This document shows positions 36,567 to 47,241 of a stretch of 64,000 nt of DNA, in pieces. The translations under genes were made by a program, and so were the position numbers. The stretch covers positions 186,001-250,000 of the forward strand of contig NZ_JACDXV010000004.1 in NCBI RefSeq assembly GCF_015158295.1, written 5' to 3'. Every line of letters starts with the position of its first letter. Position 1 is the stretch's first letter. The notes beneath the pieces were generated by a model that had not been told where the DNA came from, ran no database searches, and saw nothing but the letters and a program-made list of their open reading frames with translations. Source of the DNA: Devosia faecipullorum. Lineage in GTDB: Bacteria; Pseudomonadota; Alphaproteobacteria; Rhizobiales; Devosiaceae.

Positions 36567-37708
36567 GCACCATTCCACTCGATTATGAAACGCTGCGCCT
36601 CGTCTGGTGGCTGTTGCTCGGTGTCCTGCTCATCGGCTTTGCCATCATGGGTGGACGCGATCTGGGCGTGGGGGCGCTACTCCCTTTCGTCGCCCGCACC
36701 GATGAGGAGCGGCGCGTGCTGCTCAATCTCATCGGCCCGACCTGGGAAGGCAATCAGGTCTGGCTCATCCTGGGGGGCGGCGCCATCTTCGCCGCCTTCC
36801 CGCCGCTCTATGCGGTGAGCTTTTCGGGCTTTTATCTCGCCATGATGGTCATCCTTCTGGCGCTGATCCTGCGGCCCGTTGGCTTCAAGTTCCGCGGCAA
36901 GGTCGAAGATCCACGCTGGCGGGAAACCTGGGACTGGGCGCTGTTCATCGGCGGTTTCGTGCCAGCTTTGATCATGGGCGTCGCAGTGGGCAACGTCATG
37001 CTGGGCGCGCCCTTCCACCTCGATGACACGATGCGCATTTTCTATACGGGCAATTTCTTCCAATTGCTGATGCCCTTCGCCTTGCTCGCGGGCCTCGTCA
37101 GTGTCGGCATGATCGCTACCCATGGCGCCGCCCTCATTGCCGGCCGCACCCAAGGCATCATCGCCGAGCGGGCGCGCCGCTATGGCATCTGGACCGGTCT
37201 TCTTACCATCGCGCTCTTTGCGCTGGGCGGCGTCTGGGTTGGTTTCATGAACGGCTATGTCGTCACCTCGGTGATCGATCCCAATGCGCCGATCAATCCG
37301 TTGAGCAAAAGCGTCGAACTGGTTCGGGGCGGATGGCTGCGCAATTACGGCACCTATCCTTGGATGATCGCCGCTCCGGTGATCGGCCTGGCCGGCATGG
37401 CCCTGGCCGTCCTTGGTCTCTCGGCCCGCCGCAAATGGCTCGCCTATCTCGCCACCAGCGCCGGCATTTTCGGCATCATCGCCACGGCGGGATTGTCGAT
37501 CTTCCCGTTCTTCCTGCCGTCCTCGACCATGCTCAATGCCGGGCTGACATTGTGGGATTCCTCGTCGAGCCACCTGACGCTGTTCATCATGCTCCTGGCG
37601 ACGCTGGTTTTCCTGCCGATCATCCTGCTCTACACCGCCTGGGTATTCCGGGTGATGCGCGGGCCGGTGACGGCGGACAACCTCACCAAGAACCCCAACG
37701 CCTATTAG
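36563..37708 (+). CDS. cydB: Cytochrome bd ubiquinol oxidase subunit II
   Basis: A 381-residue, eight- or nine-helix partner of CydA. Start codon is GTG at 36563-36565, overlapping the cydA stop (GTGA) with GGAG nine bases upstream. Conserved segments are G-F-A-I-M-G-G-R-D-L-G-V-G, the G-P-T-W-E-G-N-Q-V-W motif near residue 60 and L-T-L-W-D-S-S-S-S near the C-terminus. The longer open frame starting at 36179 is a shadow of cydA. Confidence 0.97.
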   Translation: MSTIPLDYETLRLVWWLLLGVLLIGFAIMGGRDLGVGALLPFVARTDEERRVLLNLIGPTWEGNQVWLILGGGAIFAAFPPLYAVSFSGFYLAMMVILLALILRPVGFKFRGKVEDPRWRETWDWALFIGGFVPALIMGVAVGNVMLGAPFHLDDTMRIFYTGNFFQLLMPFALLAGLVSVGMIATHGAALIAGRTQGIIAERARRYGIWTGLLTIALFALGGVWVGFMNGYVVTSVIDPNAPINPLSKSVELVRGGWLRNYGTYPWMIAAPVIGLAGMALAVLGLSARRKWLAYLATSAGIFGIIATAGLSIFPFFLPSSTMLNAGLTLWDSSSSHLTLFIMLLATLVFLPIILLYTAWVFRVMRGPVTADNLTKNPNAY

Positions 37709-37718
37709 GAGAATTCTG

Positions 37719-37856
37719 ATGTGGTATTTCTCGTGGATTTTGGGCGTGAGCCTCGCCTGCATGTTCGGCATTCTCAATGCCATGTGGTTCGAGATGCGCG
37801 AAGACCGGCGCATCGCGCGCCAAGCGGGCCGGAAGCCGGTCCCGATCGCTGAGTAA
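37719..37856 (+). CDS. cydX: Cytochrome bd small subunit CydX
   Basis: A 45-residue single-helix protein. It begins M-W-Y-F-S-W-I-L-G, the family signature, with a helix to residue 22, then E-M-R-E-D and a basic tail. CydX stabilises the haem cluster of the oxidase. AGGAG is eight bases before the ATG, and the gap to cydB is ten bases. The Glu in W-F-E is the conserved one. It closes the cydABX operon and is followed by a terminator. Confidence 0.93.
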   Translation: MWYFSWILGVSLACMFGILNAMWFEMREDRRIARQAGRKPVPIAE

Positions 37857-37872
37857 GTGCGACCCAGACGTT

Positions 37873-37903
37873 AAAAGGGCTGGTGCTGTACCGGCCCTTT
37901 TTT
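37873..37903 (+). terminator. Rho-independent terminator after cydX
   Basis: AAAAGGGC (37873-37880) with GCCCTTTT (37894-37901), internal TGG/CCG near-pair, ending in six T. It closes the cydABX transcript. Confidence 0.9.
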
Positions 37904-37931
37904 CACGTCGTCACCCTGACATTTCTACCAC

Positions 37932-38009
37932 CGTCACCGCCCGGTTTATTCGGGTGGTCCATGGAGGGTGCAACAAGACTCGATTGCCCGGACGAGCAGG
38001 GCAATGACG
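37932..38009 (+). repeat. Dispersed palindromic repeat, copy B
   Basis: A second copy of the repeat at 24765-24844, in the opposite orientation. Shared blocks, in order: CGTCACC-CCCGG, CGGGTGGTCCAT, GATTGCCCGGAC, GGGCAATGACG. It lies between the cydX terminator and the end of the FnrN gene. Confidence 0.8.
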
Positions 38010-38052
38010 AAGAACTGGATAGAAAAGACCAAATTGGCTGGAGGCGCAAACC

Positions 38053-38775
38053 TTACCCGCAGCGCACCCGGAGCCGGGCCAGATCGGGCACGGTGACGTG
38101 CCGGTAATTGACGATCTCGATCACCCCGTCGGCCTTGAGCTTGCTGATCTGACGGCTGACCGTTTCGATGGTCAGACCAAGGAAATCGGCGATGTCGGAG
38201 CGACTGAGCGGCAGGTCGAACTTGGCGCGGGCCTCTTCGTCCGTCGGGTCGATATGGCTGGCGATCATGAACAGGAAGCTCGCCACCTTCTCGGCGGCGG
38301 TCTTGCGGCCCAGCGTCACCATCCAGTCGCGCGCTTCGTCCAGTTCGCGCAGCGCCTGCATCATGACGCGATGTTCCAGCGGCGCGCTGTCGAGCATCAG
38401 CGCTTCCAGCGCCTGTTTCGGAATGACGCAGAGATCGACCTGGGACGCCGCCTCGACACTGACCCGGCTTTCGCTGGCGAAGGGCCTGCCGAGCAGGTCC
38501 GGCGCAAATTGCAGCCCCACCACCTGCTGGCGCCCGTCTTCCAGCACCTTGGTCAGCTTGATGACGCCGCGCAGCACATTGGAATAGGAGCTGATCGGCA
38601 TGGCATCGGCCATCAATTCCTCGCCGGCATCCTTGCGCACCCGGCGCGTCGCTTTGGAGAGGGTCAGCAATTGTTCCGGATTGAGAGCGCCACAAATGCC
38701 CTGGTGCCGCGCCTCACAGCTCTGACAGAGCACTGGAACCTCGGAATTGTGGATGTCCTTGCGAACCGTCTGCAT
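38053..38775 (-). CDS. fnrN: FNR/FnrN-type oxygen-responsive Crp-family regulator
   Basis: A 240-residue Crp/Fnr regulator. Cys17, Cys20 and Cys28 (C-x2-C-x7-C) plus internal Cys116 can bind an oxygen-labile 4Fe-4S cluster, as in FnrN. A cyclic-nucleotide-like barrel and dimer helix precede the helix-turn-helix at 190-212; Glu204, Ser207 and Arg208 (E-T-V-S-R) match the residues FNR uses to read TTGAT. The ATG at 38773-38775 has AGGAGG seven bases upstream. The neighbouring cyd promoter contains a perfect site, so it probably activates cyd in low oxygen. FixK-like naming is also possible. Confidence 0.92.
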   Translation of the reverse strand: MQTVRKDIHNSEVPVLCQSCEARHQGICGALNPEQLLTLSKATRRVRKDAGEELMADAMPISSYSNVLRGVIKLTKVLEDGRQQVVGLQFAPDLLGRPFASESRVSVEAASQVDLCVIPKQALEALMLDSAPLEHRVMMQALRELDEARDWMVTLGRKTAAEKVASFLFMIASHIDPTDEEARAKFDLPLSRSDIADFLGLTIETVSRQISKLKADGVIEIVNYRHVTVPDLARLRVRCG

Positions 38776-38893
38776 GATCGGCCTCCTGACAGCGCAAGAC
38801 TTATGGCAACGCTCCCCGCACAATAAGCCGCAGGATTGTCGCTGTGCCAAGTGGTCGCAGCATTTCAACCCGCGCGTTCTCCCCAGCGAAGCC

Positions 38894-38924
38894 TTGACCT
38901 TACCACAATGGGAAGGTTTATATG
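38894..38924 (+). promoter_or_regulatory. CueR-type promoter of the copper operon
   Basis: -35 TTGACC (38894-38899), a 19-bp spacer, -10 TATATG (38919-38924). Inside the spacer is the dyad ACCTTACC (38897-38904) / GGGAAGGT (38910-38917). The over-long spacer and dyad placement are the hallmarks of MerR/CueR promoters. Confidence 0.92.
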
Positions 38925-38945
38925 GTTGCGGACGAGGTAAGAAAC

Positions 38946-41191
<2,246 letters not shown>

Positions 41192-41195
<4 letters not shown>

Positions 41196-41587
41196 ATATC
41201 GGACAAGCCGCCGATCAATCCGGCGTTTCGGCCAAGATGATCCGCTATTACGAGCAGATCGGCCTCATCTCGCCGCCCCATCGTACCGACAGCAATTATC
41301 GCGTCTATGGGGAGGACGAGGTCCATGTGCTGCGCTTCATCCGCCGCGCCCGCACGCTCGGCTTCTCCGTGGAGGAAACCGCCACGCTGCTGGCGCTCTG
41401 GCAGGACAAGACCCGCGCCAGCGGCGAGGTGAAGGACATCGCCAACAGCCATATCAAGGCGCTCGAAACCAAGATCGCCGAGCTCGAAGGCATGGTGAAG
41501 ACGCTGAAGCACCTCGCCCATTGCTGCCATGGCGACACCCGACCCGACTGCCCGATTTTAGACGACCTTGCCGGAGAAAGGCACTGA
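41192..41587 (+). CDS. cueR: Copper-responsive MerR-family regulator CueR
   Basis: A 131-residue MerR regulator. N-terminal winged helix ([21 protein letters not shown]), dimer helix, and the C-terminal metal loop with Cys112 and Cys120 in [10 protein letters not shown], the Cu(I)/Ag(I) ligand pair of CueR. It overlaps copA by ATGA, so it is made with its target and would act on the promoter at 38894-38924. Confidence 0.96.
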
Positions 41588-41588
41588 G

Positions 41589-41789
41589 ATGACTGACAAG
41601 ACCACTTTTATCGTCAACGACATGACCTGCAATCATTGCGTCGGTACGGTGCGCGGCGCGCTCGAAGCCGCCCTGCCGGGCAGCACTATCCAGATCGACC
41701 TGGCCAGCAAGAGCGTGAGCTTCACCGGCGACAAGGCCAAGGGCGCGGAAGCGATCCGCGATGCCGGCTATACGCCCGAGGCGGCATAG
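41589..41789 (+). CDS. copZ: Copper chaperone, heavy-metal-associated domain protein (CopZ-like)
   Basis: A 66-residue single HMA domain with the Cys-x2-Cys metal site in D-M-T-C-N-H-C. It probably delivers Cu(I) to CopA in the cytoplasm. The ATG at 41589 follows the cueR stop by one base. It is the third gene of the copper operon and is followed by a strong terminator. Confidence 0.93.
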   Translation: MTDKTTFIVNDMTCNHCVGTVRGALEAALPGSTIQIDLASKSVSFTGDKAKGAEAIRDAGYTPEAA

Positions 41790-41811
41790 CCCGCTTGCTG
41801 CCGCCAAAGCA

Positions 41812-41838
41812 AAAGGGGCGCCCGCGCGGCGCCCCTTT
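41812..41838 (+). terminator. Rho-independent terminator of the copper operon
   Basis: AAAGGGGCGCC (41812-41822), loop CGCGC, GGCGCCCCTTT (41828-41838), then CTCGTTTGT. The 11-bp perfect stem and flanking A/T runs fit a bidirectional terminator that also faces the leftward sugar-transport operon. Confidence 0.9.
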
Positions 41839-41860
41839 CTCGTTTGTCACAGACCGTCTT

Positions 41861-41965
41861 AGAGCATCGTGCAGAAAAGTGGAATCCGGTTTTCTGCAAA
41901 AACGATGCGATAACAAAAAGATAGAGCGTCACTATGCGTTCGATAGAACGCACGCCGCTCTAGAA
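41861..41965. repeat. Rhizobiales-type dispersed palindromic element
   Basis: GCATCGT-GCAGAAAA (41864-41878) is inverted as TTTTCTGC-(4)-ACGATGC (41890-41908), with AGTGGAATCCGG in the loop. A further hairpin GCGTTC-GATA-GAACGC (41936-41951) sits between AGAGCG and CGCTCT. The AAAAGTGGAATCCGGTTTTC core resembles the intergenic element common in Rhizobiales genomes. It also lies at the 3' end of the leftward binding-protein gene. Confidence 0.75.
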
Positions 41966-42907
41966 CGGGCTGTCGGGGAAATAGTACTGGGCGGCATTGT
42001 CCTGGGTGACCAGCGGTGCGCCCAGGATATATTCGCCCGACACCGGACCGTTGGAGGTGAAATTGGCGACGGTCACGTCCATGGCGGTGGCGATCATGGC
42101 GGGCGGATAGAGCACGTCCACCGGGATCAGGGTGTCGCCATCCATGATGCCCTTGATCACGTCCTTCATGCCGGCGCCGCCGACGATGAACATTTCGCCG
42201 TCGCGGCCGGCCTGGCGCACGGCTTCCACCACGCCCATGGCGATGTCGTCGTCCTGCGCCCAGACGCCATCAATATCGGGGAAGCGGGACAGGAAGTCCT
42301 GCATCACCTCGAAACCGTCATCGCGGTTCCAGTTGGCGAACTGGTTGTCCAGCACATTGATGCCCGAGCCTTCGATCCCGGCCATGAAGGCGTCGAAGCG
42401 TTCGGTATCGATCACGGTCGGGATGCCGCGCAGGATGACGATATTGTCGCCCTCGCCCAGTCGGGTCTTGAAGTATTCAGCCGAGGTCGAGCCCAGCTCG
42501 GTATTGTTGCCGGCCACATAGACGTCCTGGATGGAGGTGTCCGGCAGGCCGCGATCGACCACGGTGATGAAGGCGCCCGCCTGCTTGGCAAGTCGCACCG
42601 GCTCGACCAGCGGATCGGATTCAAACGGCAGGACGACCAGCGCGTCGATCTGCTGCACCGAGATCAGGTCTTCGATATCGCCGGCCTGGTCGGCCGGGCT
42701 ATTGGCCGTCACCAGAACGATGTCGATATTGGAATGCAGTGCTTCGAGGCGCTTTTCGGCTTCCTGGGCATGCCAGTTGAGGCCACCGGCCCAGCCATGG
42801 GTCGCCGCCGGAATGGAGACGCCGATCGTGATCTTGTCCTGCGCCAGAGCCGGGGCCGCCAGGGCGGTGGTCGCGGCCAGGGCCAGGGTCAATGCCTTGA
42901 TAGACAT
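41960..42907 (-). CDS. Sugar ABC transporter substrate-binding protein (CUT2 class)
   Basis: A 315-residue periplasmic protein. A signal peptide occupies residues 1-22 (ending A-L-A-Q). Next, V-S-I-P-A-A-T-H-G-W-A-G-G, D-Q-A-G-D-I-E-D-L, V-V-L-P-F-E-S-D-P-L and V-V-D-R-G-L-P place it in the ribose-type family. The ATG at 42905-42907 follows GGGAGG. It is unusual in being the last gene of its operon, after ATPase and permease. The substrate is not decidable from sequence. Confidence 0.92.
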   Translation of the reverse strand: MSIKALTLALAATTALAAPALAQDKITIGVSIPAATHGWAGGLNWHAQEAEKRLEALHSNIDIVLVTANSPADQAGDIEDLISVQQIDALVVLPFESDPLVEPVRLAKQAGAFITVVDRGLPDTSIQDVYVAGNNTELGSTSAEYFKTRLGEGDNIVILRGIPTVIDTERFDAFMAGIEGSGINVLDNQFANWNRDDGFEVMQDFLSRFPDIDGVWAQDDDIAMGVVEAVRQAGRDGEMFIVGGAGMKDVIKGIMDGDTLIPVDVLYPPAMIATAMDVTVANFTSNGPVSGEYILGAPLVTQDNAAQYYFPDSPF

Positions 42908-42978
42908 GGGTAGTCCTCCCTTGAAATAGGCGCTGTCGCGCCGGTTTTGCCCGCCCCGTGAGAGGCCGGGAATCTTGG

Positions 42979-44007
42979 TCATTCGGGTTTTTTGGCCCGG
43001 TTCTTGGTCTTGAGGCTGCCGCGCTGGAGATAGACCGCGGCCACGATGATCACGCCCTGCACCGCCCCGTTGAGGTAATTGGAGATGATGTCGGTGAGAT
43101 TGAGGATATTGCCGATGGCGGTGAGGATCAGCGCGCCGATCACCGTGCCCCCGATCCGGCCATAGCCGCCCTTGAGCATGGTGCCGCCGATGATCACCGC
43201 GGCGATGGCTTCCAGTTCCCAGAGCACGCCGGTGGCCGAGGAGGCCGAGCCGAGACGCGGCACATAGATGATGGTGGCGAGCGACACGCACAGGCCCTGC
43301 AAGATATAGGTCCAGGTGCGCACCCGATCGACCTTGATGGCCGAATAGCGCGCCACCTGCTCGTTGGAGCCGATGGCCATGCAATAGCGGCCGAAGGCGG
43401 TGCGGTTCATCAAAATCCAGCCGAGGACGGCGACGAGGATGAAGACCCAGACCGGATAGGGCACGCGCAGGAAGCTGTCGTAATAGACGGGCCGATAGAT
43501 TTCGCGGGCGCCATTGTTGAGCGAAAGCGTGCCGCCATCGGCGAAATAGGTGATCAGCGAGCGATAAATGCCCATCGTGCCCAGCGTCACGATGAAGGCT
43601 TCGATCTTGCCCTTGGTGGTGAGGAAGCCGTTGACGAAACCGGCGCCGATCCCGAGGATCAATGAGCAGCCTATGCCCAGCAGCACGGTCCAGACCGAGG
43701 CGCCCATGCTGGCGACCGCCGAATTCATGATCAGGATCATCATGCCGGCGATGAAGGCGGCCATGGAGCCGACCGAGAGGTCGATGCCGCCCGTGGTGAT
43801 CACGAAGGTGGCGCCCACCGCGATGATGCCGATAAAGGCCGAGCGGGTCAGCAGATTGGTGATATTGCCTTCATTGAGGAAGGCCGGATTCAGCCCATAG
43901 CCGAGAATGATCAGCAGGATCAGCGCCAAGAGCGGCCCGGCGGTCTTCAGATCGAGCTTGAAGGCCTTTTGCGGCTTGCTCGCATTTTCAGGCGCTGACA
44001 CGGTCAT
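42979..44007 (-). CDS. Sugar ABC transporter permease (CUT2 class)
   Basis: A 342-residue permease with about nine helices. G-G-I-D-L-S-V-G-S-M-A-A-F near residue 75 and the V-I-I-G-G-T-M-L-K-G-G-Y-G-R coupling loop near 280 are typical. The ATG at 44005-44007 is preceded by GGAGAAA; it overlaps the ATPase gene end by 20 bases. It is the only permease in the operon, so it would form a homodimer, unlike the two-permease rhamnose system. Confidence 0.92.
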   Translation of the reverse strand: MTVSAPENASKPQKAFKLDLKTAGPLLALILLIILGYGLNPAFLNEGNITNLLTRSAFIGIIAVGATFVITTGGIDLSVGSMAAFIAGMMILIMNSAVASMGASVWTVLLGIGCSLILGIGAGFVNGFLTTKGKIEAFIVTLGTMGIYRSLITYFADGGTLSLNNGAREIYRPVYYDSFLRVPYPVWVFILVAVLGWILMNRTAFGRYCMAIGSNEQVARYSAIKVDRVRTWTYILQGLCVSLATIIYVPRLGSASSATGVLWELEAIAAVIIGGTMLKGGYGRIGGTVIGALILTAIGNILNLTDIISNYLNGAVQGVIIVAAVYLQRGSLKTKNRAKKPE

Positions 44008-45529
44008 TTTCTCCACCCTGCTTGATGCCGGCCGCGTAGCGCATGATCTCGGCTTCCGTTATTTCCGCGCCCTCCAGCACCCCGGCCATGCGTCCATTGC
44101 GCATGACGACTACGCGGTGCGAAAGGCCGATGACTTCCTGCATTTCCGAGGAGATGACGATGATCGCCTTACCCTCGGCGGCCAGCGCCGCGATGATGTG
44201 ATAGATTTGCTGCTTGGTGCCCACGTCGATGCCGCGCGTCGGCTCGTCCATGATGACGATCTCGGGCTCGCTCTCCATGGTCTTGCCCAGCATCAGCTTC
44301 TGCTGGTTGCCGCCCGAAAGCTTGCCGACCGGCACCGATGGATCGCGGGCGCGCACATCGAAGCGGCGCACCGCGCGCTCGAGCGCCCTTTCCTCGCTGC
44401 GCCCGTCGAGAAATCCGTGGCGCAGGTGTTTTTTCAGCGTCAGCAGCGTGAGGTTGGGTTGGAGGCCCGCATTGAGCAGAAGCCCCCGCCCCTTCCGGTC
44501 CTTGGTCATATAGGCCAGGCCCGCCGCAACGGATTTGGAAACATCGGAAAAATCGGCCGGGGCGCCATGCATCTCGACAGCGCCGGCGCTTTTGCGGGTC
44601 AACCCGACAATGGCTTCGGCCACCGCCGTGCGCCCCGAACCGATCAGTCCGGCAAAGCCGAGAATTTCCCCGCGCTTGAGATCGAAGGATATGCCCGACA
44701 CGCTCGGCGCCGCCAGATCGCGTACCTTCAACACGATTTCGGCGTCCACGTCCGGCTCGTGCTTGGGCGGGTAGAGATTGGACAATTCGCGCCCCACCAT
44801 CATCTGGGCGATGGAATCGGGCGTCAGGTTTTCCGTTCCGATCGTGGTGATCAATTGCCCGTCGCGCAGCACCGTCACGCGGTCGGCCAGTTCCATGATT
44901 TCATCGAGCTTGTGCGAGATGAAGATCACCGCGACGCCCTTGGCGGTCAGCCGCCGGATCTGCTCGAAAAAGGTCTGCGTTTCGGCCACCGACAAGACGG
45001 CTGTCGGCTCGTCCATGATGATGACCCGGGCGTCGCGGCTGATCGCCTTGGCGATCTCCACCATCTGTTTGTCGGCCACCGATAGCGTGTTGATGCGCGC
45101 ATCGGGGTCGATCCGGACATGCAGAACATCGAGGATGTCGCGGGTCTGGTCGCGCATTTCCTTGAGTCTCAAAAACGGACCCGAGCGCAATTCGCGGCCA
45201 AGGAAGATCGAATCCGCCACGCTCAGATGTTCGGCCAGCAGCAATTCCTGGTGGATCACCACGATGCCCATGGCCGCGGCTTCCCCATTGGGCGGCAGGA
45301 CCACGTTCTGGCCATCATAGGTGATGGAACCCGATGTCGGCTGTTCGATGCCGGACAGGATTTTGATCAGGGTGGATTTGCCGGCGCCGTTCTCGCCGAT
45401 AATGGCGTGGACTTCGCCCGGCCGGATGTCGAAATCGATGCTGAACAGCACCTGTATGTCGCCAAAGGACTTGGAGATGCGATGCGCCGACAGAATCGGT
45501 TTCAGGTTTTCGCCCTGCGCCTCGACCAT
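43988..45529 (-). CDS. Sugar ABC transporter ATP-binding protein (CUT2 class)
   Basis: A 513-residue double ATPase. First domain: G-E-N-G-A-G-K-S-T and M-D-E-P-T-A-V-L-S. Second: degenerate G-L-I-G-S-G-R-T-A but normal L-S-G-G-N-Q-Q-K and D-E-P-T-R-G-I-D. The start at 45527-45529 follows GGGAGGG. The open frame continues another 340 codons upstream, but that part runs opposite to the LacI gene and is a shadow. It heads the leftward operon controlled by the divergent LacI regulator. Confidence 0.93.
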   Translation of the reverse strand: MVEAQGENLKPILSAHRISKSFGDIQVLFSIDFDIRPGEVHAIIGENGAGKSTLIKILSGIEQPTSGSITYDGQNVVLPPNGEAAAMGIVVIHQELLLAEHLSVADSIFLGRELRSGPFLRLKEMRDQTRDILDVLHVRIDPDARINTLSVADKQMVEIAKAISRDARVIIMDEPTAVLSVAETQTFFEQIRRLTAKGVAVIFISHKLDEIMELADRVTVLRDGQLITTIGTENLTPDSIAQMMVGRELSNLYPPKHEPDVDAEIVLKVRDLAAPSVSGISFDLKRGEILGFAGLIGSGRTAVAEAIVGLTRKSAGAVEMHGAPADFSDVSKSVAAGLAYMTKDRKGRGLLLNAGLQPNLTLLTLKKHLRHGFLDGRSEERALERAVRRFDVRARDPSVPVGKLSGGNQQKLMLGKTMESEPEIVIMDEPTRGIDVGTKQQIYHIIAALAAEGKAIIVISSEMQEVIGLSHRVVVMRNGRMAGVLEGAEITEAEIMRYAAGIKQGGENDRVSA

Positions 45530-45591
45530 GCTGCCGTCCCTCCCCGAGCATGGCCGCTTTTTTGACTTGCCGCTCTTTGCTCGCCCGATGA

Positions 45592-45626
45592 TGTAAAGGT
45601 TTTCATCTCCGATGTAAAGGTTTACA
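45592..45626. promoter_or_regulatory. Tandem LacI-type operators
   Basis: TGTAAAGGTTTTCA (45592-45605) and TGTAAAGGTTTACA (45613-45626). The second is a perfect TGTAAA-N2-TTTACA dyad; the copies are 21 bp apart, two helical turns on the same face. They lie between the divergent ATPase and LacI genes. Confidence 0.8.
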
Positions 45627-45715
45627 CAAGGGCAAAAGTGTATATGCCTCTGGCGATTGCCGTAGCGCAGAATGCGGCATCTGCTAAAGGCGGGGGCGCA
45701 TTGGACTATCGAGCC

Positions 45716-46768
45716 ATGCGTCGAGTTTGGAGCGATCCGGTGCAGCAGCGGAAGCTGGCGACAATCGAGGATGTTGCGGCCATGGCCGGGGTCTCCATTG
45801 CCACGGTCAGCCGCGCCATCAATGAGCCCACCAAAGTGGCCGACGCCACGCGCCGCAAGGTCGCCGAGGCCGTCGCCCGCACCGGCTATACCACCAATGC
45901 GATGGCCCGCTCGCTGCGCATGCGGCGCAGCAACATGATCCTCATTCTGGCTCCCGATGTGGGCGACCCGAATTTTTCCAACATCCTGGTGGGCCTGGAA
46001 ACCGAGGCCAGCAAGCGCGGCTATGGCCTGCTGATCGGCAATACTCAGAACGATCCGAGCCGCGAGACCGATTATCTGCGCTTCATTTCCTCCAACCAGG
46101 CCGATGGCCTGATCCTGTTTACCGGCCACCTGCCCTTTGGCTTCGGGCAGGATCGCGGTGAAACGCGGCTGCCGCCGATGGTAGCGGTCAACGAGCCGGT
46201 GCTGGGCCAGGACATTCCCTTTGTCGGCGTCGATAATTTCGAGGGCGCGCGCATTGCCGCCGAGCACCTGATTGCGCAAGGGCATCGGCGTATCGCCTTT
46301 ATCGGCCATTCCACCAGCCGCGAGATCAACAGGCTGCGCGAGGCGGGCTATCGCGCCGCGCTGGAGGGGGCAGGCATCGCCATCGATCCGCGCCTCATTC
46401 TCGATGGCGACGGCACTACCGAAAGCGGCCGCGCCGCAGCCGAACTGATGTTCGTGCGCGACGCCCTGCCCACCGCCTTTTTGTGCGTCAACGATGCAAC
46501 GGCGCTCGGTGTGATCATCGCGCTCAATGCCCGCCGCTATGAATTGCCCCGGCAATTCTCCGTCATGGGCTTTGACGATATTTCCTTTGCCAGTTTCGTC
46601 AGCCCCTCGCTCACCACCATGAAGCAGCCGCGCCTGCGCATCGGCGAGGCGGCCATGGAATTGCTGCTCGCCATGTTGGCTGGCGAGCAGCCCAAATCGC
46701 GCGAAGTCCTGCTCCGGGCCGAGTTGATCGTGCGCAATTCGGTATCGCGGCCCGGCGGGTCAGACTGA
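45716..46768 (+). CDS. LacI-family transcriptional regulator
   Basis: A 350-residue repressor: helix-turn-helix A-T-I-E-D-V-A-A-M-A-G-V-S-I-A-T-V-S-R, hinge helix with M-A-R-S-L-R, then a periplasmic-binding-protein-like sensor domain (N-M-I-L-I-L-A-P-D-V-G-D-P, H-R-R-I-A-F-I-G-H, V-M-G-F-D-D-I). The start is ATG 45716 or TTG 45701; the latter has a better GGGGG upstream. It probably controls the divergent sugar transport operon through the tandem operators at 45592-45626. The inducer is unknown. Confidence 0.9.
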   Translation: MRRVWSDPVQQRKLATIEDVAAMAGVSIATVSRAINEPTKVADATRRKVAEAVARTGYTTNAMARSLRMRRSNMILILAPDVGDPNFSNILVGLETEASKRGYGLLIGNTQNDPSRETDYLRFISSNQADGLILFTGHLPFGFGQDRGETRLPPMVAVNEPVLGQDIPFVGVDNFEGARIAAEHLIAQGHRRIAFIGHSTSREINRLREAGYRAALEGAGIAIDPRLILDGDGTTESGRAAAELMFVRDALPTAFLCVNDATALGVIIALNARRYELPRQFSVMGFDDISFASFVSPSLTTMKQPRLRIGEAAMELLLAMLAGEQPKSREVLLRAELIVRNSVSRPGGSD

Positions 46769-46778
46769 CCAGCCGACC

Positions 46779-47132
46779 TCAATAGCCGTGCTTTTCCAGC
46801 CATTCCCGCATCCAGGCGATCTCGGCCTCCTGCGTTTCGATTACCGCCTCGGCCAGCGCCCGCACGTCCGCGTCCTCGCCATGTTCCAGTACGATGCGCG
46901 CCATGTCGACCGCACCCTGATGGTGCGGGATCATGCCGAGGATGAAATCGGCATCGGCATTGCCGGTATAGGCAATGTCCATCTCCGCATGCATCCGTCC
47001 ATTGGCATCGCGATAGGCAAGGGTGGCGGCGCTGTCGGAACTGGCGGCATGGGCGCTGTGGCCCGAATGGTCCTGGGCCAGGGCCGGGAATGACATTGTG
47101 AGCAGCGCGGCGGCGATAAGGACGGGTCTCAT
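46779..47132 (-). CDS. DUF305 family exported protein, copper-linked by context
   Basis: A 117-residue protein with a signal peptide (residues 1-19, ending A-L-A-Q) and a His-rich start to the mature part (D-H-S-G-H-S-A-H). The DUF305 core [11 protein letters not shown] is clear. The ATG at 47130-47132 has GGAGG five bases upstream. DUF305 proteins often accompany copper-resistance genes; a CueR-like dyad lies about 35-55 bases upstream here, supporting a periplasmic copper role (inference). Confidence 0.88.
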   Translation of the reverse strand: MRPVLIAAALLTMSFPALAQDHSGHSAHAASSDSAATLAYRDANGRMHAEMDIAYTGNADADFILGMIPHHQGAVDMARIVLEHGEDADVRALAEAVIETQEAEIAWMREWLEKHGY

Positions 47133-47164
47133 GAAATCCTCCATTTGATGAAGCACCTTCCTGC

Positions 47165-47188
47165 GGCCTTCCAAGGTGGGAAGGTCAA
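47165..47188 (-). promoter_or_regulatory. CueR-like dyad upstream of the DUF305 gene
   Basis: On the minus strand TTGACCTTCC, CACCTT, GGAAGGCC: arms GACCTTCC (47186-47179) and GGAAGGCC (47172-47165). The -35 TTGACC overlaps it exactly as in the copA promoter. However, the -10 at a 19-bp spacing would be CAGGAA (47163-47158), a poor match. Confidence 0.55.
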
Positions 47189-47241
47189 GTTCGTCGGCGC
47201 AGGAAAGTCTTTGCCGTCAACCAAATGTGAAGCCGCGCGCA

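Noticed and set aside
43988-46555. An 855-codon frame suggesting a fused ATPase
   Set aside because: The first 340 codons run antisense to the LacI gene and cross its promoter; the ATPase family start with GGGAGGG upstream is at 45529.
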